DNA from: Polytrichum commune
Lineage: Eukaryota > Streptophyta > Polytrichopsida > Polytrichales > Polytrichaceae
Direction: 5' to 3'
NCBI GenBank assembly: GCA_950295325.1
Contig: OX485803.1
Span: forward strand, 3,038,001-3,102,000
DNA length: 64,000 nt
Shown piece after piece: positions 1-11,553 of this stretch; position 1 is the first letter of the stretch, and every line of letters begins with the position of its first letter. The translations under genes were made by a program, and so were the position numbers. Below the pieces are notes generated by a model. It did no database searches. It was not told the DNA's origin and saw only the letters and a program-made list of their open reading frames with translations.

Positions 1-3000
1 TTGCAATTCAATGAGATTTTCAAGGAAAAGGTCTCAGGAGCCTGAAGAGTCGGGTCATGAGTTCCCGTCCTTCATCGACATGTGTCAGAACTGCCTTCTC
101 GCAACCAGTATATAACTTATTCGGGGTAAGTACACTAATTTTGTCCTCATATTGCTGCAAGTTATCATGTTGAATTTACACGTATGTACTCTTCGTTGTG
201 TACTAAAAGCCCACTCCCACTTACTACTGTAGTAGTGTGGGCCACCAGCGAATGGCTCCTACCACCACCAGGGGCCAATTTCAGCTCCAATCTGGCTACC
301 GGATGTAACCAGTGCTGGTGGAACCCGTACACTGATGGCATGCACTTGTAGGTGTGGGTAGGTTATAAGCTAAGGGCTACTTTTAAGATATGTGGGTGTT
401 CTTCGAGTGCTTTTTAAAAATTGGACACCTATATTTGATTGGCGTTTGATAAGTTGAGGATCAATGAACAAATACCATAAAAGACACATGATTTAAAGAT
501 ATTGGACTACGTCTTTAGTTTTTTTTTTTATTGATTGTTCCACACTCAATAGTGAACATGAATGGGGTGAGTTAGTTAGAAGTAGATAATGAACGCAATT
601 GGGAAAACATGTGCATTTAGTCAAGAAATCAACAAACATACACTTCCGATAACCATGGCTAAACCAGGTCCAAGAGCCGATTTTCACTCCAATTTTTTTT
701 GTTGATGTTCCATTGTAAATATGCTAATGCAACACATGTTTTGTTGTGTATGTCTCCTTGGTAGAAGTTGGTGAACATGAAAAATGAACCAAGTGCCTTC
801 CACGCATACCAAGAGCACATGACCATGAAAAACATCCAAAGGTTGTACTGTGGGAAATTGCAACATATGTTTGGGTTCAGGTCCCTACCATGCCCATTCC
901 ATTGACTGCCACGTCCCATAGTTTTGTGTTAAACCTACCTCTTTTAGATGGACCTAACGGAATTTTCAATAGGCCATGAAGCATTATCCACTTGTTGCCG
1001 TGTAGGATGTCATATAGATTTCCATCCACTCAAATGTCTTTGGTCCCTCATGTGCCTTCAAACTCTAGTGTAAAAGTGAACTTGAACCGTCTTTAGGTTC
1101 TCAACCAATCACAAAATTTGTATATCACAAGTCAAGGGCCCTCAAGCTATAGTGTTAGGTGGCTCTAAGGTAGATGGTGCTAAAAGACATGAGGATGGAC
1201 ACTCTGTTGGAAATCTAAATGATGTTTGTGGATCATTATGAAATTAAACCCCCTATATACGAGAAGTTCATAGAGAAAAACAAATATAATGTACCAACGT
1301 CAGGCTAGAAAATGGATTCATGCATGTATACCAAGCTTTTTGATGTATAGTGATAAATGCCTCCACTACCTATACAAAATACATGTCATTTATTTTACAT
1401 GTGAAATACAATTTTACTTTCCCATGCGAAAGTTATTGAATAGTTTTTCATCTTGTAGCATGTAACTCAAAAACTGCACCAAGCAAACAAAGACAATTTT
1501 TTCTCTAAACTTTAGCCCCCCCCCCCCCCTTTTGTTATCTACCTTTATTTCAAATTTCATAATAGCCTTTTTAAGTGTACACACTACACTACATGAAAAT
1601 ATACCTCATCCTTATGTATACTTTGTATGCTAATGCCTCAAATAATACCCCTTCTCACACTCACTTTAGTTCGTACGTGGTATGAAGAGTCCATCCCCAT
1701 GAAGGTGAAATGGCACCTCGGTAAAAATAATATGACCATCAAGGATGGAAATAGTCACCATGGCTTCATTCGGTCTTCATGGCCTAATCTTGATGATCAA
1801 AGCAATCTCAAATGGTTTAAGAATCAAATATCAAATATCAATTCACTTTATTTTAAATTTCAATCCAAGATATGATTTAAGAAAATTTATAATTAGCGTC
1901 CACTTTAACATCCCCAATGGAAAGCATGGAAATTGTTGTAAATTCTACTTCGCTCTACACATAATCCTCTAGAGATTAATAAGGGAAGTGCAATGAATTA
2001 CATTAAGGTTTGTGGGATGTTACTTGGCTAGTTTGTCTTGTTCATTATCTTCTAGTGATCATATTTTTGTCATGAAATTTGTGTTGCAATTTCAAAACTA
2101 AGATGAATATCGATAAAAAATGGATCCCCCATGATATTGTTATGGTCATTGGAAGTGAATGTGTGTTGATTCCTTGAATGAAAACATAAGCCCCCCCCCC
2201 CCCAAATTGTGTCGAGTAAAATAAAATTTGAACACATAATTCAATCTAGGTTAAACATGTGTCTCTATGGTGTCTACCTATTTCTTAAATCCACACCTAC
2301 CACGTGTTTTTCAAATGTAGGTGTCCATTAAGAAAACAAAACCAATTGACATCTGCAAACCCTAACTTTCACAAAGATCTAAGGTGAAAACATTTTCCCT
2401 ATGAAACAACATTTACAAGAATCTATTTGATGCCTATCACAAGAGAGAATTTGTGAAGCACCATCAAAAGATCTCATCCACATGGTTGAATTTTAAGAAA
2501 TAGAACTTTAGGATTTGTGATAATCACAAATCCCATTGTTTTGATGAGAAACTTTACGCGATCGGTTGCTATTATGAGTATTATACATTAGTGGATAGTT
2601 GCACGCATAGTACAATCTTGAAGATGCTTGTATGAAGTTGTCAAAATGTATGTTGAGATATGAGCACTTTGTGAGGTTTAGAGGAGGAAAAGGCTCTTCA
2701 TTCATATTTCCTCCAACAAGAGCCAATGTGTATATCTATCTGTATGAGATGCGGAGAATAACCGTTAGTGTAATTTTAAGATAAAGTTGATGAAAGTCGT
2801 AGAGAATTTGAATAATTACTTGCAAGACAAATAAATGTCTAAATATAGTTGAGCATGTAGCAAGATTGAAACGTTCGAAATTGAGAGTCTCATTTTGGGA
2901 TGGTTAGGTCATTGATATATTTCATGCAATAAATTAGAAAGACTGCACTAATGATGATCTATGTCTCTCTTGGTCATCCTTTATTGTCATAACTTCTTAG

Positions 3001-3435
3001 GCTAATAAGGCCCACTTTATACATGGCATGGGGTTGACCCGAGCACGGGCCTGATTCTCAAGCACCAAGACCTCAATCCGGCCCAACTTTATCAACTTTA
3101 TATGGACCCAACCTTCTCACATGTAAAGTAATGAGGCCCAAATTTTAGGTCCCAATGTTCTTAAGGAAAAAGTTTAGTGAAGAGAATTAACCTTTCATGG
3201 AATGACAGTAGAGATGTTCATTATCCAACATGCAAACCTAGTCTTGACCTTCCCAAGACAATCCAAAGACTTTCGTCCCATAATTTTCCCACCTGAAATG
3301 CCACATATGGTGACTAATGTTCAGGCCCAACTGTAGTATAAAGCCCTTGGGCCAAATTAGATGAAATTGAGCGATCCTATTGTGCCAATTTTTTAAAGTT
3401 CATGCCAACCCTCAATCGGTCCCCGAGTATAAAGT
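1..3435. other. non-genic region
   Basis: I see no convincing gene here. Open frames are short, show no family motif and lack splice-linked partners. The stretch is AT-rich. It carries two C14 homopolymer runs (1516-1529 and 2190-2203) and an old repeat fragment near 880-1165, listed separately. Confidence 0.6.
880..1165. repeat. degenerate fragment of the 15.1-15.6 kb MITE
   Basis: By eye this stretch aligns with the right half of the element at 15113-15622. Shared phrases in the same order include TGTTAGGCCTACCTC-like, TTTGGTCCCTCA, GAACTTGGACCG-like and CTCAACCAATC. It lacks clear inverted ends, so it is probably an old partial copy. Confidence 0.45.
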
Positions 3436-3447
3436 GAGCATAAGTTA

Positions 3448-3821
3448 AGGCACCACGGGCCTTGGCTTGGTGGTTAGGGCTCATGGCCCCCGACGAGGAG
3501 GTCGTGGGTTCTATTCCCCATGCCAGCGTGGTGCTCACCACCTTAGTCCACCCAACTATGGTGGGGGGTCCTTGGACCTTGTTGTATGGGTACCAAAGCC
3601 CTTTGGGGGGATACCATGTCCGGTATCTTCAAGGCACTAGTGGCTAGCTAAGAACTAGTATAGTGTGTCACTATAGTGTCCATCCTCGAAAGAGGAGAGT
3701 AGTATTGTCCCAATGTCCCCTTGTCCGGTGGGCATCGGGTCATTGGCATTACAAACGGACACTTTATTCACGCCAACCCCTTGCTAAAAAAGGACCGGAG
3801 TTTCTATCTATCTATCTATCT
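3448..3821 (+). mobile_element. tRNA-derived SINE, apparently full length
   Basis: The 5' part looks like a tRNA-type RNA polymerase III promoter. An A-box-like TGGCTTGGTGG lies at 3463-3473 and a B-box-like GGTTCTATTCC near 3508-3518, about 35 bp apart. The element ends in a short (TCTA)n tail. Imperfect 12-bp target duplications flank it: GAGCATAAGTTA at 3436-3447 and GAGCCTAAGTTA at 3822-3833. A second, 5'-truncated copy with the same 3' end lies at 47923-48024, which confirms it as a family. The roughly 374-bp length and non-poly(A) simple-repeat tail fit plant SINEs. A free-standing tRNA gene is unlikely because no cloverleaf closes around the boxes. Confidence 0.85.
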
Positions 3822-3889
3822 GAGCCTAAGTTACCCACTTACTACACATGTAGAGGTGAGTTGGTGGAGAGGGAATTATCGTGTACGAA

Positions 3890-4160
3890 TGTAATCCTCA
3901 TTCATCGAACATAAAAAAAAACTTCATCCCATATAGATTTGTGGTGGATTCATCTCAAAACCGTTCAATACACCAATTCAGGGTCTTTAAAGTAGATTAT
4001 GATGTCAATACACTAAAATTAGTAACATCCATGATGCATTTTGTTTCAAAGCTTATATGTTGGATGAATAAGAGGTACACTTGTATACGATATATCTCTC
4101 TCTCATGTTGAGCTCCAGGGTAAGATAAGAGCACGTAAATGCCTACCTTTAGATAAGATT
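3890..4160. repeat. dispersed repeat family A, copy 1
   Basis: This stretch resembles 19290-19530 and, more weakly, 49430-49600. Shared blocks are CATCCAAC-like, a gattCCTCTCAAA-like block, TTCAAGGCCTT-like, ATTAACATCCATG-like, and TGTTGGATGAATGAGAGG-like followed by a short AT-rich tail. I could not see inverted ends or target duplications, so the class is unknown. Confidence 0.45.
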
Positions 4161-4739
4161 TTTTCAAAGACGATATATACAATTGTCAAAGTGAAAGACA
4201 TGGTTGATTGCTTTGTTGTACCATGATGGTGTCGGCGTTATTTATACTCTGTGGGAATTTATATAAACTTTTTGAGGATATCATAGGGGATGCACTTAGT
4301 GATCTTTTGATCTTTTGAACCAATATTGGATTAATATCTAGGTGAGTGCATCGAATCAACATACAATAGCAATAAGTATGAAAACACCCATAATATATCT
4401 ACTCGAATGTTACCCAAACTACAACAATACTCAAAAAAGAAAAAAGAACGCCCATTCTAAAGTACCGGCATGAATACGAGCTTATGATCACAGTATCCCA
4501 TGATACAGTATAGGGTGATATAGGTGTTCGTGTTGGGGCTCCAATGATGCATAGTATGTATTGTCTTAATTTGGCTTGGCATTGACAAGTTTGTTATGGG
4601 CATGTGCATTTAGGAGCCATTTTGGGATTGTTGGGTATGGGGGTTGGTTGTTTAATTTGCTTGCATTGGTTAGAGTGAAGAATTGGGTGTTTTTGTTGGT
4701 TGTAATGTTTGGGTAATGTTCACTTTGTTGTGTCATGCA

Positions 4740-5560
4740 ATTCATAGTCCTTTTAATACAGATGTTCGCATGTTGATAATAAGTGGGGCCACGTGTCTCT
4801 GTCGTTGTTATGACATACTGTAAAGTTGGAGTTTTGGTATTTGAGGGGCCAAAAGATATTTTTCCTATGGTTACCCATGTATTGGGCATTTCTAGAATTT
4901 CAAAGTTTGGGCTATTTGGGTAACTGGCACATTGTCATTCTTCTAGAAGTGGTTGGAGAGTTTATGGTTGATTTGTTTGTTTGAAAACTATTTATCTACG
5001 CATGGGAATTTTCTTTTGGCTAATTCAGTTTTGTGATTTTCATGTTATAAATGTGCGGAAGTTGTGGATGGCTCCATCATGCGTGGTTGTTGGGCAACTT
5101 GCTAGCCAGTAGGGGGTAGAGTGGGCTATGTGTATATGCGGTGAATTGTTTGGTTTTTCTTTTAGTGTCCCTTCATTGGCTAGTGTGTCCGCTATTTCAT
5201 TTCCACTAATGCATGTGTGTGCACTCACTATATGTATATGGATCATATGTGGGGTCCAATATATTTGATGTACGATGACTGCTATGAGTAATAATCAATT
5301 TGGGTGTTGTATGTGATTGTTGATTAAGTATATGTTGTTAAGGCTACATGTGAATATGTGTGTATCTCGTTGGGTGGTTTGTATGGTTTTAATAGCGATG
5401 AGTATTGCATTGAGATTTGCTTTTAGGATATTTTAGTAGCCAAGTAGTCTTTATGATATTTGGGTGTTGTTGTTGGGACTATATACCCCTAAGCCTGCAA
5501 TGTTGCCCTCTATTTGGCCTTCGAGGTTTTTGGAGGGTGGGATAAATGACCCGTCCGTGT
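4740..5560 (-). pseudogene. LINE RNase H and zinc-knuckle region (lower copy)
   Basis: On the minus strand the translation shows YTDGSF, the first catalytic Asp region of RNase H, near 5545. QNILKAELNAILIAI follows near 5430. HIVSAHTCISGNEIADTLAN near 5190 supplies the usual HxxISGNE(I)AD block. Downstream, CHNNDRDTWPHLLSTC resembles the zf-RVT knuckle that follows RNase H in several LINE clades. The three RNase H pieces lie in different frames, so the gene is dead. Function is known from the family: removal of the RNA strand of the RNA-DNA hybrid during target-primed reverse transcription. Confidence 0.8.
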
Positions 5561-6179
5561 ACATGCATTGTTGTGGATGATATCTAAGGAGGTGGGTGTA
5601 ATTGTATATGATGGGTAGAGGTTTGTAATGATGTTATTGGGAGGGGCGAGTTTATTTTGGGGGCGTTTTTCCATGCATTAGAGATTTTAACATTGTAGTG
5701 TGTGGTGGTGGGTTTGATGGGGTAGGTGTCTATGTGTGTGTTCGTTATTCTCCTTAAGACTCTTTGTAGTTCGTGTGGGGTTTGTAAGTTGGTCGTTAGG
5801 TTTATTTGGTTGTTATGCATATGATGGACATGAGTGATGGTTATGTATATTGGTAGTACTTTGGCCATTATGGAGTGGGGTCATAGTGTATAGTATGTGG
5901 TGCGATGGGTTGCTACGGTGTGTAAGTCTGCCATTGCGGTGAGTGGAAGTTTTTGTGGTGTCCAGTCGGTGTGATTGATTATGAGTATGGTGCTTGTTTG
6001 TATATCTTCTTCGGCGGCCATTCTAGCCCAGTAGATGGCTTCTAGGGTTGTGTTGTGGTAGGGGGGAAATACTAAGCCTATTCCATTCCATCTGGAGGAT
6101 TGCACGTGTCCTAGAGAGCCAAATAATATGTGTCGGTTATGTGGTGAGTTATATTGTGTAAGTTAGATGAGGCAAGTGA

Positions 6180-6900
6180 GGGGGGATGAGTAGTATGGTA
6201 GACTGGAACTTATGCAGCCGGAGTTCCAAGTGATTATTTTTAGGGTTGTGGCTCGGTAATTATATGCATTCGTATATGTAGGCAGGGTGTAGTTGGTATC
6301 AAAATTGCTTATGTTGGGGTGGTATCCCCTCACTGTTTGGGTGCACTTGATTATTTCTTCTATATTTTCTTGGGGGATGTGGGGTAGTTTATTTCTTAAG
6401 TCAGGCAAGGTTGTTGTTTCACCTCTAGCGATATTATTGTTGATGTGAGAGTATGCTTGGTGTTATGGGTGGGATTGTTGATGTGGTGTTTGTTTCGGTG
6501 TGTGCTATCTTGTAGGTTTTGTAGTCTCCGGAGAATGATGAGGCATCTTGGGTCAAGGTTGCCGGCCATTTGTTGGTGACAAACTTCGGGGATTGGGCTA
6601 TAGGATATTATGATTGCGTATAGTTGGTAGTGGATTGGGTATTTGGAGAGGAGTAAGCTATGTCGGTGTATGTGGGTTAGATCTAGGTTGTGGGGGTTAG
6701 GGGTATTTTGGGTTAGGTAGGGTCCGAATAACTCTTCTAGATGTGCATAATGGGTTTTGAGTGTGAGTGTGTCTGGTATGAAGTATTGTCTTTGCCTTTG
6801 TGTATATTTTTGGGGGAGGTTGTTTAGGATATGTGAGAATGGGCCCAAGTTTGTTTGTATATCACCCCCAAGAGAATGATCGTGGAGTTGTTCCATGTGT
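6180..6900 (-). pseudogene. LINE 5' coding region with 2A-like motif and endonuclease start
   Basis: A 166-residue open stretch begins MEQLHDHSLGGDIQTNLGP and continues into a Leu/His-rich region of unknown role. A second frame then ends in KIITWNSGCISSSLP. GGDIQTNLGP matches the layout of 2A-like peptides (D-x-E-x-N-P-G-P), which some LINEs carry at the start of their main open frame, but Gln replaces Glu and Leu replaces the first Pro. WNSGCISSSLP has the look of the first beta strand of an APE-type endonuclease. Most of the endonuclease after that point is absent. Confidence 0.55.
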
Positions 6901-8920
6901 AGTATTGTGTGATTTTGATTTCCGGGGTTTGAAGGTGGATATGGGTTATGTAGCGAATATTGCCAATGTGTGTTATGGTATTTATGGGTGGGATTGGGGT
7001 TTAGGGTTTAGGGTGTGGGTTGTTCTAGTGTTATATGTTGAGTGTTGTTTTGTGTGTTGTATGGATAGTTGTGGTTGTGGTATGGGGAAGTGGTAGAGTC
7101 TTTGTGATTTGGGTGGTATATGTGATATCGGTATGGTGTCAATAGTTGTGTGTTATGTGAGGTTGGGGTTGTGTAGTGGGCGTATGCGATTGAGATAACG
7201 AAGGTAGTGATTAGAATGTGGGCTTGGTGTGTGGTGGGTGGGATTGGTTTGTGGGGTTTTTGGTATTTATTGGGTGTTTGTTTGATTTTTGTTGGGGTAT
7301 TGTATAGTGTATGTTTTGTTGTTGCGGATCTCTAGATGTTTGGGTTCGTTGGTGTGGCGGGGTTTTGGTGGAGTTTGTGTGATTGCTTGGTGGTTGTGTG
7401 TATGGTGGTGTATGAGGCAAACATGTTGCCTATGGTAGACATAGTTTGTGGAATTATGTGTCTTTTATTCATAAGAAAGTAGGGAGTACATAATATGTGT
7501 ATGAGTATCATCCATGTATATTCTATGGGTAGGCTACTCATGTAGATGGTATTGACATGTGTGAAGGCTTGATGGGGAGTTTCTATAATGGGCACTCGGG
7601 AATCCCGGTGGCGCTTGTTGGGGTACATTGGTGTCGCCTACATGTGTGTTGATCAAGGATGTGCTTGGTGCATGTGGGAGTCTTGCCATGTTGGTGGGGG
7701 GGGGGGTCCGGTGAGGTGGCGGCCAATGTTTGCATAATGTTGTGAATGCATTTGTTTGATTATTGGAATTCCATAGCCATAGCGCTCATGATATTGTGGA
7801 TGTTTGTGGCATGTGTCTTGAGGGTGTCGGTTGAGGCCTCGATGCACATATCCGTGTTGAGATTAATGTTGTTGGTGAGCATGCTAAGTCTATCATCCAT
7901 TGTTTCGGTTAGTTCCCTCATGGCTTTGGTGAAGAGTGTCTCCGAGAGTAATGGAGAGGATGCGGTGATGTTGTTCATGGGTTGGGCTTTTTGGGCGATG
8001 ACTTCTCATATCGTGGTGTATATTTTTCATAAAAAAATTGATGGTGGGTTTGGGGGTGTTGAGGTATTTTTGAGTTTTTTCATTGATTGTTTGTGTATGG
8101 CGCCACATTCTCTAGCCGTAATAGTAATCAGAGGGTTATTTTCCCACCCTTATTGTTTTAGTGTGTCTATGAGTGGGTCATATTTTTGTGTTTATTTTCA
8201 ATAGTTGTCCCTAGGTACCTATCATGGCAATATCTCATTTCATTGAATTGTATTTTGTGTGAAGGTGATCAGGTTTAAGGTGTTTGACATTGGTTGGCAA
8301 CACCTATTATGCATAGGAAGTTGGGTCTGAGTCTTGTCTCGCATTGACATCGCGTGTTATTGCATGTGCATGATAATATCCACTCATGGGGTTTGTCGTT
8401 AATGATCTTAGTGTTTGTTAGTGTGAAGAATCTAGTGAATTTGTTTGCTTGTAGTGTTTAGATTATTAAGTGAATCATTTTATTATGACGAGCTATTCGC
8501 AATTCTTTGATGTATTGGTTTGTGCATGTGGATAAAGGTGTGGCCATGTGTCTCTATCATTATTTGTGCAAAGTGTGCAGTTGGAGTTTGTGTGGGTGAG
8601 TGGCTAAAAGATGTTATTTTTGTGGCTTCTCATATATTGTATGTATTGGAACTATAGAGTATAAAGTTAATTGTGGATCATATATTCCAATGGCTTTCCA
8701 AAAGAAGTTGGATAGTTTGTGATTGATTTGCTCATTGGATAGGCATTTGTTGATGACATGAATTTGTATTTGACCATAGTAGTTTCTACGTGTGTGTTTT
8801 CTTTGTTGATGTATGTGTGTAGATTCCTTATGGATTTGTTGTGCATTAATGTCAAGTAGAATTGCGTTGAGTGATGCTCTTAGGATGTTTTGGTATCATG
8901 GTGATCTTTTGGCGATTCTA

Positions 8921-9279
8921 CTACACTAAATATGATATCTAGTGTCACCAATTCTAATTGTCTTGCTCAATACTAATTGTAAATTGGGGTGTAGTGTCAC
9001 TAGCACTAAATGTTAACCCAACATTGTTTGTCATGCTTTGTAGTTCTTTAGGGGGATTATAGATTTATAGTGGTGCAATTACTGGCACTTATCAATTGTT
9101 TTTTCATCCAAATTTCAATCATCCATGACAACATCTCATCACAAGTTGCTGATAAGAGAAGGTAGGGTTTTGGCCAATGGATGAACTCATCCATCATCCA
9201 TGACATTATTTGTTCACTATTCATAAGAAGTGTCACCTAAAAAGTTGCCATAATTTCATAAATACCATATTTAGTGTAG
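8921..9279. mobile_element. MITE family 1, copy 1, inserted in LINE RNase H
   Basis: The left end CTACACTAAATATG is the exact reverse complement of the right end CATATTTAGTGTAG. TA follows the right end and precedes the left end, as expected for a TA target duplication. The element has no coding capacity at 359 bp. It splits the RNase H region of the upper LINE copy: the sequence on either side matches contiguous sequence of the lower copy near 5445-5485. A second family member is at 61546-61960. Confidence 0.8.
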
Positions 9280-11265
9280 TAGTTGTTGGGGTTGCAAACA
9301 CCTAAACCGGCTATGTTACGCACATTGTGTACTTCTTTGCTTGTGTTAGGGGGTGTAAAGGAGTTGCCCATGTGTATGCGTTGTTGTGGGTTGTATTTGA
9401 GTAGGTGTATATAATTGTAATCGTAGTTGTTAGGTGGTGTTGTGATGAATTTTTGCTGATAATTGTGGTGGTGTTTTGCGAGCAACCTTCTAGGAGTGTG
9501 AGTATTTAACATGTTGATATATTGGGGTTGGCTTGATTGGGTATATGTCAATCTGGATCTTGTATACTTCATGTATGATGTGTTTGAGTTCTTTGTGCCA
9601 CTTGGGTATGTCTCGAGGGTTTTGTTAGTTGTGTATGTAGATTATGGATGTTATGGATGGTTTTGTTTGTCGGTAGTATTTTGGCCATTATGGCGTTCGT
9701 GCGTACATGAAGGAGTGGGGGTTGGATTGTTAGTATAGTGTGTATATCTTTATGTATGCTTAGGGGTATTTGTTGTGGGGACCAATCTTTGTGGTTGACT
9801 ATAGGGACAGTCAATACACTGGTGTCTCCTTTGGTGACCACTCTAGCCAAGTAATTGGGTTCTCGTGTGGTGTTATGGTTCGTTGGATGGGCTACTCCGA
9901 TTTAGTGCCATTTTGAGGATTTGGCAATACCAAAGGCTTTAAAGAAACTATATATTTTATGTATTGAGTTATATTGTTTGAGTCACATTGGGCATATGAA
10001 AGGGGGTGAGTAGTATGAGTGGGTGTTGAATAGGTCTATGAACACTTTTGTAATTGTTGGGTGCATTGTTTGGTGTTGGTTAGTTAGCTTGATGGTATTG
10101 GGTTTTTCTTGGTAAGTTTAGAATGAATTGTTGAGCAAGCCATAATGTTTCCGTATTGAAGTCTTGGGGGTTGTTATGGGAGAACCTATTCCGTAGCATA
10201 TGTATTTTTCTTTGTTGTAAGTGGCGTGTAGCTCCATGTTTGGCAGTACACATGGGCTTCGATTCTTGGATTCGGATTGTAGGTGCAGTTGTGATGATGT
10301 CATTATTGGGTTGCATTTTTACATGGAGAGTGTTAGGTTGGTGTTGTCTAGTGGTAGCTTGATGAATCTAGTATTTTTGGATTGTGTGTGGTAGGCAATT
10401 GTTGCATGATTCTAGTGTTTGTTTTGTATAGGTTTCATTGTTGCACTTTCTTAGTAGGACTAGGTTCTTTTTTTAATGTATGAACACCTCATTTATCTTT
10501 TACAAAGGTGGTTTTGGTGTTTGTTGGATTTTGGAAGGAACAATGGGTTTGCAAATTTAGTGTTGATATGATTATTTTGGAGGCATGGTAGTGTTTAAAA
10601 CAAATATCCTCATTTGGTTAATTAATTGATTTTTGGTCTAGGGTGGTGATGCTATACATATATAGTCATATATAGTTTGTTTAGGATTTTTTTAAAGAGA
10701 AAGCCTTATCTTTGGGTGATAGTGATGTGTACATTGAATTGGAGTGCCATTTCTCTTCAAGGGGTGTGGTTTTGATGGGGGATGTTTGTACTTTGGTCTT
10801 GATGTGTATTTCATATTCCATCTCTATCATGAATAATGTGTGGGCTATAGAAGATCTTGTAGATGCTTCATAATTATATTTTGTGGAGGTGTAGTGATCC
10901 TCCATATTTGGCGGCTATGTGCTTTGTGAGGCCTTGGAAGATTGTTCCAAGTTATCATGGGTCAATGAATGCTTAATGGATTTGTTGTCCTGTAAATTGT
11001 ACACAGTCCTATAGCAAATATGTTGCGTCTATTCCAAAGTTCTTGTGGGAGAGGTGGATGAGGATTTTAGCAATGTTTTTTTTTTTTTTTTTTTTTTTGA
11101 TATTGCATATTTCCTTCATGAGTTGGCTAGATTTTTTGTCTCATTATAAGATGTTGGGTTTAGAGAAGAGGATTGCATAGTGTGTGTATGTGATGCATGG
11201 TTTGATTATGATGTTGGCTAGAGAGGTCACTAGGAGTTTGATTTAGTTCTTGCCTTTGTTTGCAG

Positions 11266-11553
11266 TTATTTCATTTTGGATTTTCCATTTGAGTGAGGGT
11301 ATAAGATGTATCCCAAGGTACATGTATGGTTTGTTTTAGGAGAGGATGGGGAAGCCTTGATGTTTTGGGATTGGATAAATGATATGAAGAAGTTAGATTC
11401 AAGCTTACATTTGTTGGGGCATCCCGTTATGGTGCATTTGAATAGGTTTAGGTCCATGTGTGCCCATTGGGCAAATCGTTGAAGTTTTGTTATTTGTGGT
11501 TGGATTTTATGGACATCGTTGGTGATTATGGCTAGGTCATCTACACATGCCAT
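11266..11553 (-). pseudogene. LINE reverse transcriptase palm fragment
   Basis: The 95-residue open stretch begins MACVDDLAIITND. The CVDDLA core is the (Y/F)xDD active site of LINE reverse transcriptases. It is followed by a spacer and FAQWAHMDLNLFKC, the helix-turn block (F..W..M.LN..KC) usual for the next motif. The expected downstream block YLGIHLIPS-like sits in another frame. This is a fragment of the upper LINE copy, not a host gene. Confidence 0.75.

Larger units (their letters stand above)
4440..7900 (-). mobile_element. LINE (non-LTR retrotransposon), lower copy, internally deleted
   Basis: Read on the minus strand, this is a broken LINE. From 5' to 3' it holds a Pro/Thr/His-rich leader, a 2A-like motif near 6840-6869, an endonuclease-start motif (ITWNSG) near 6210-6250, an RNase H domain (YTDGSF near 5545, AELNAI, then SGNEIADTLANEG near 5190), and a zinc-knuckle segment (CHNNDRDTWPHLL near 4770). 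The reverse transcriptase is missing. Just after the endonuclease start, the reading jumps to sequence that in the sister copy at 7.9-12.4 kb lies downstream of the reverse transcriptase. Stops and frameshifts interrupt all domains. The 3' end is cut near 4440, and the 5' border with the sister copy is uncertain (somewhere in 7.2-7.9 kb). Confidence 0.8.

Noticed and set aside
3462-3530. Possible free-standing tRNA gene
   Set aside because: A- and B-box-like sequences are present but no cloverleaf forms; the target duplications and the second copy show a SINE.
7003-7020. GGGTTTAGGGTTTAGGG, resembling plant telomere repeat
   Set aside because: Only about two units, inside a decayed LINE; no array, so chance or a minor remnant.
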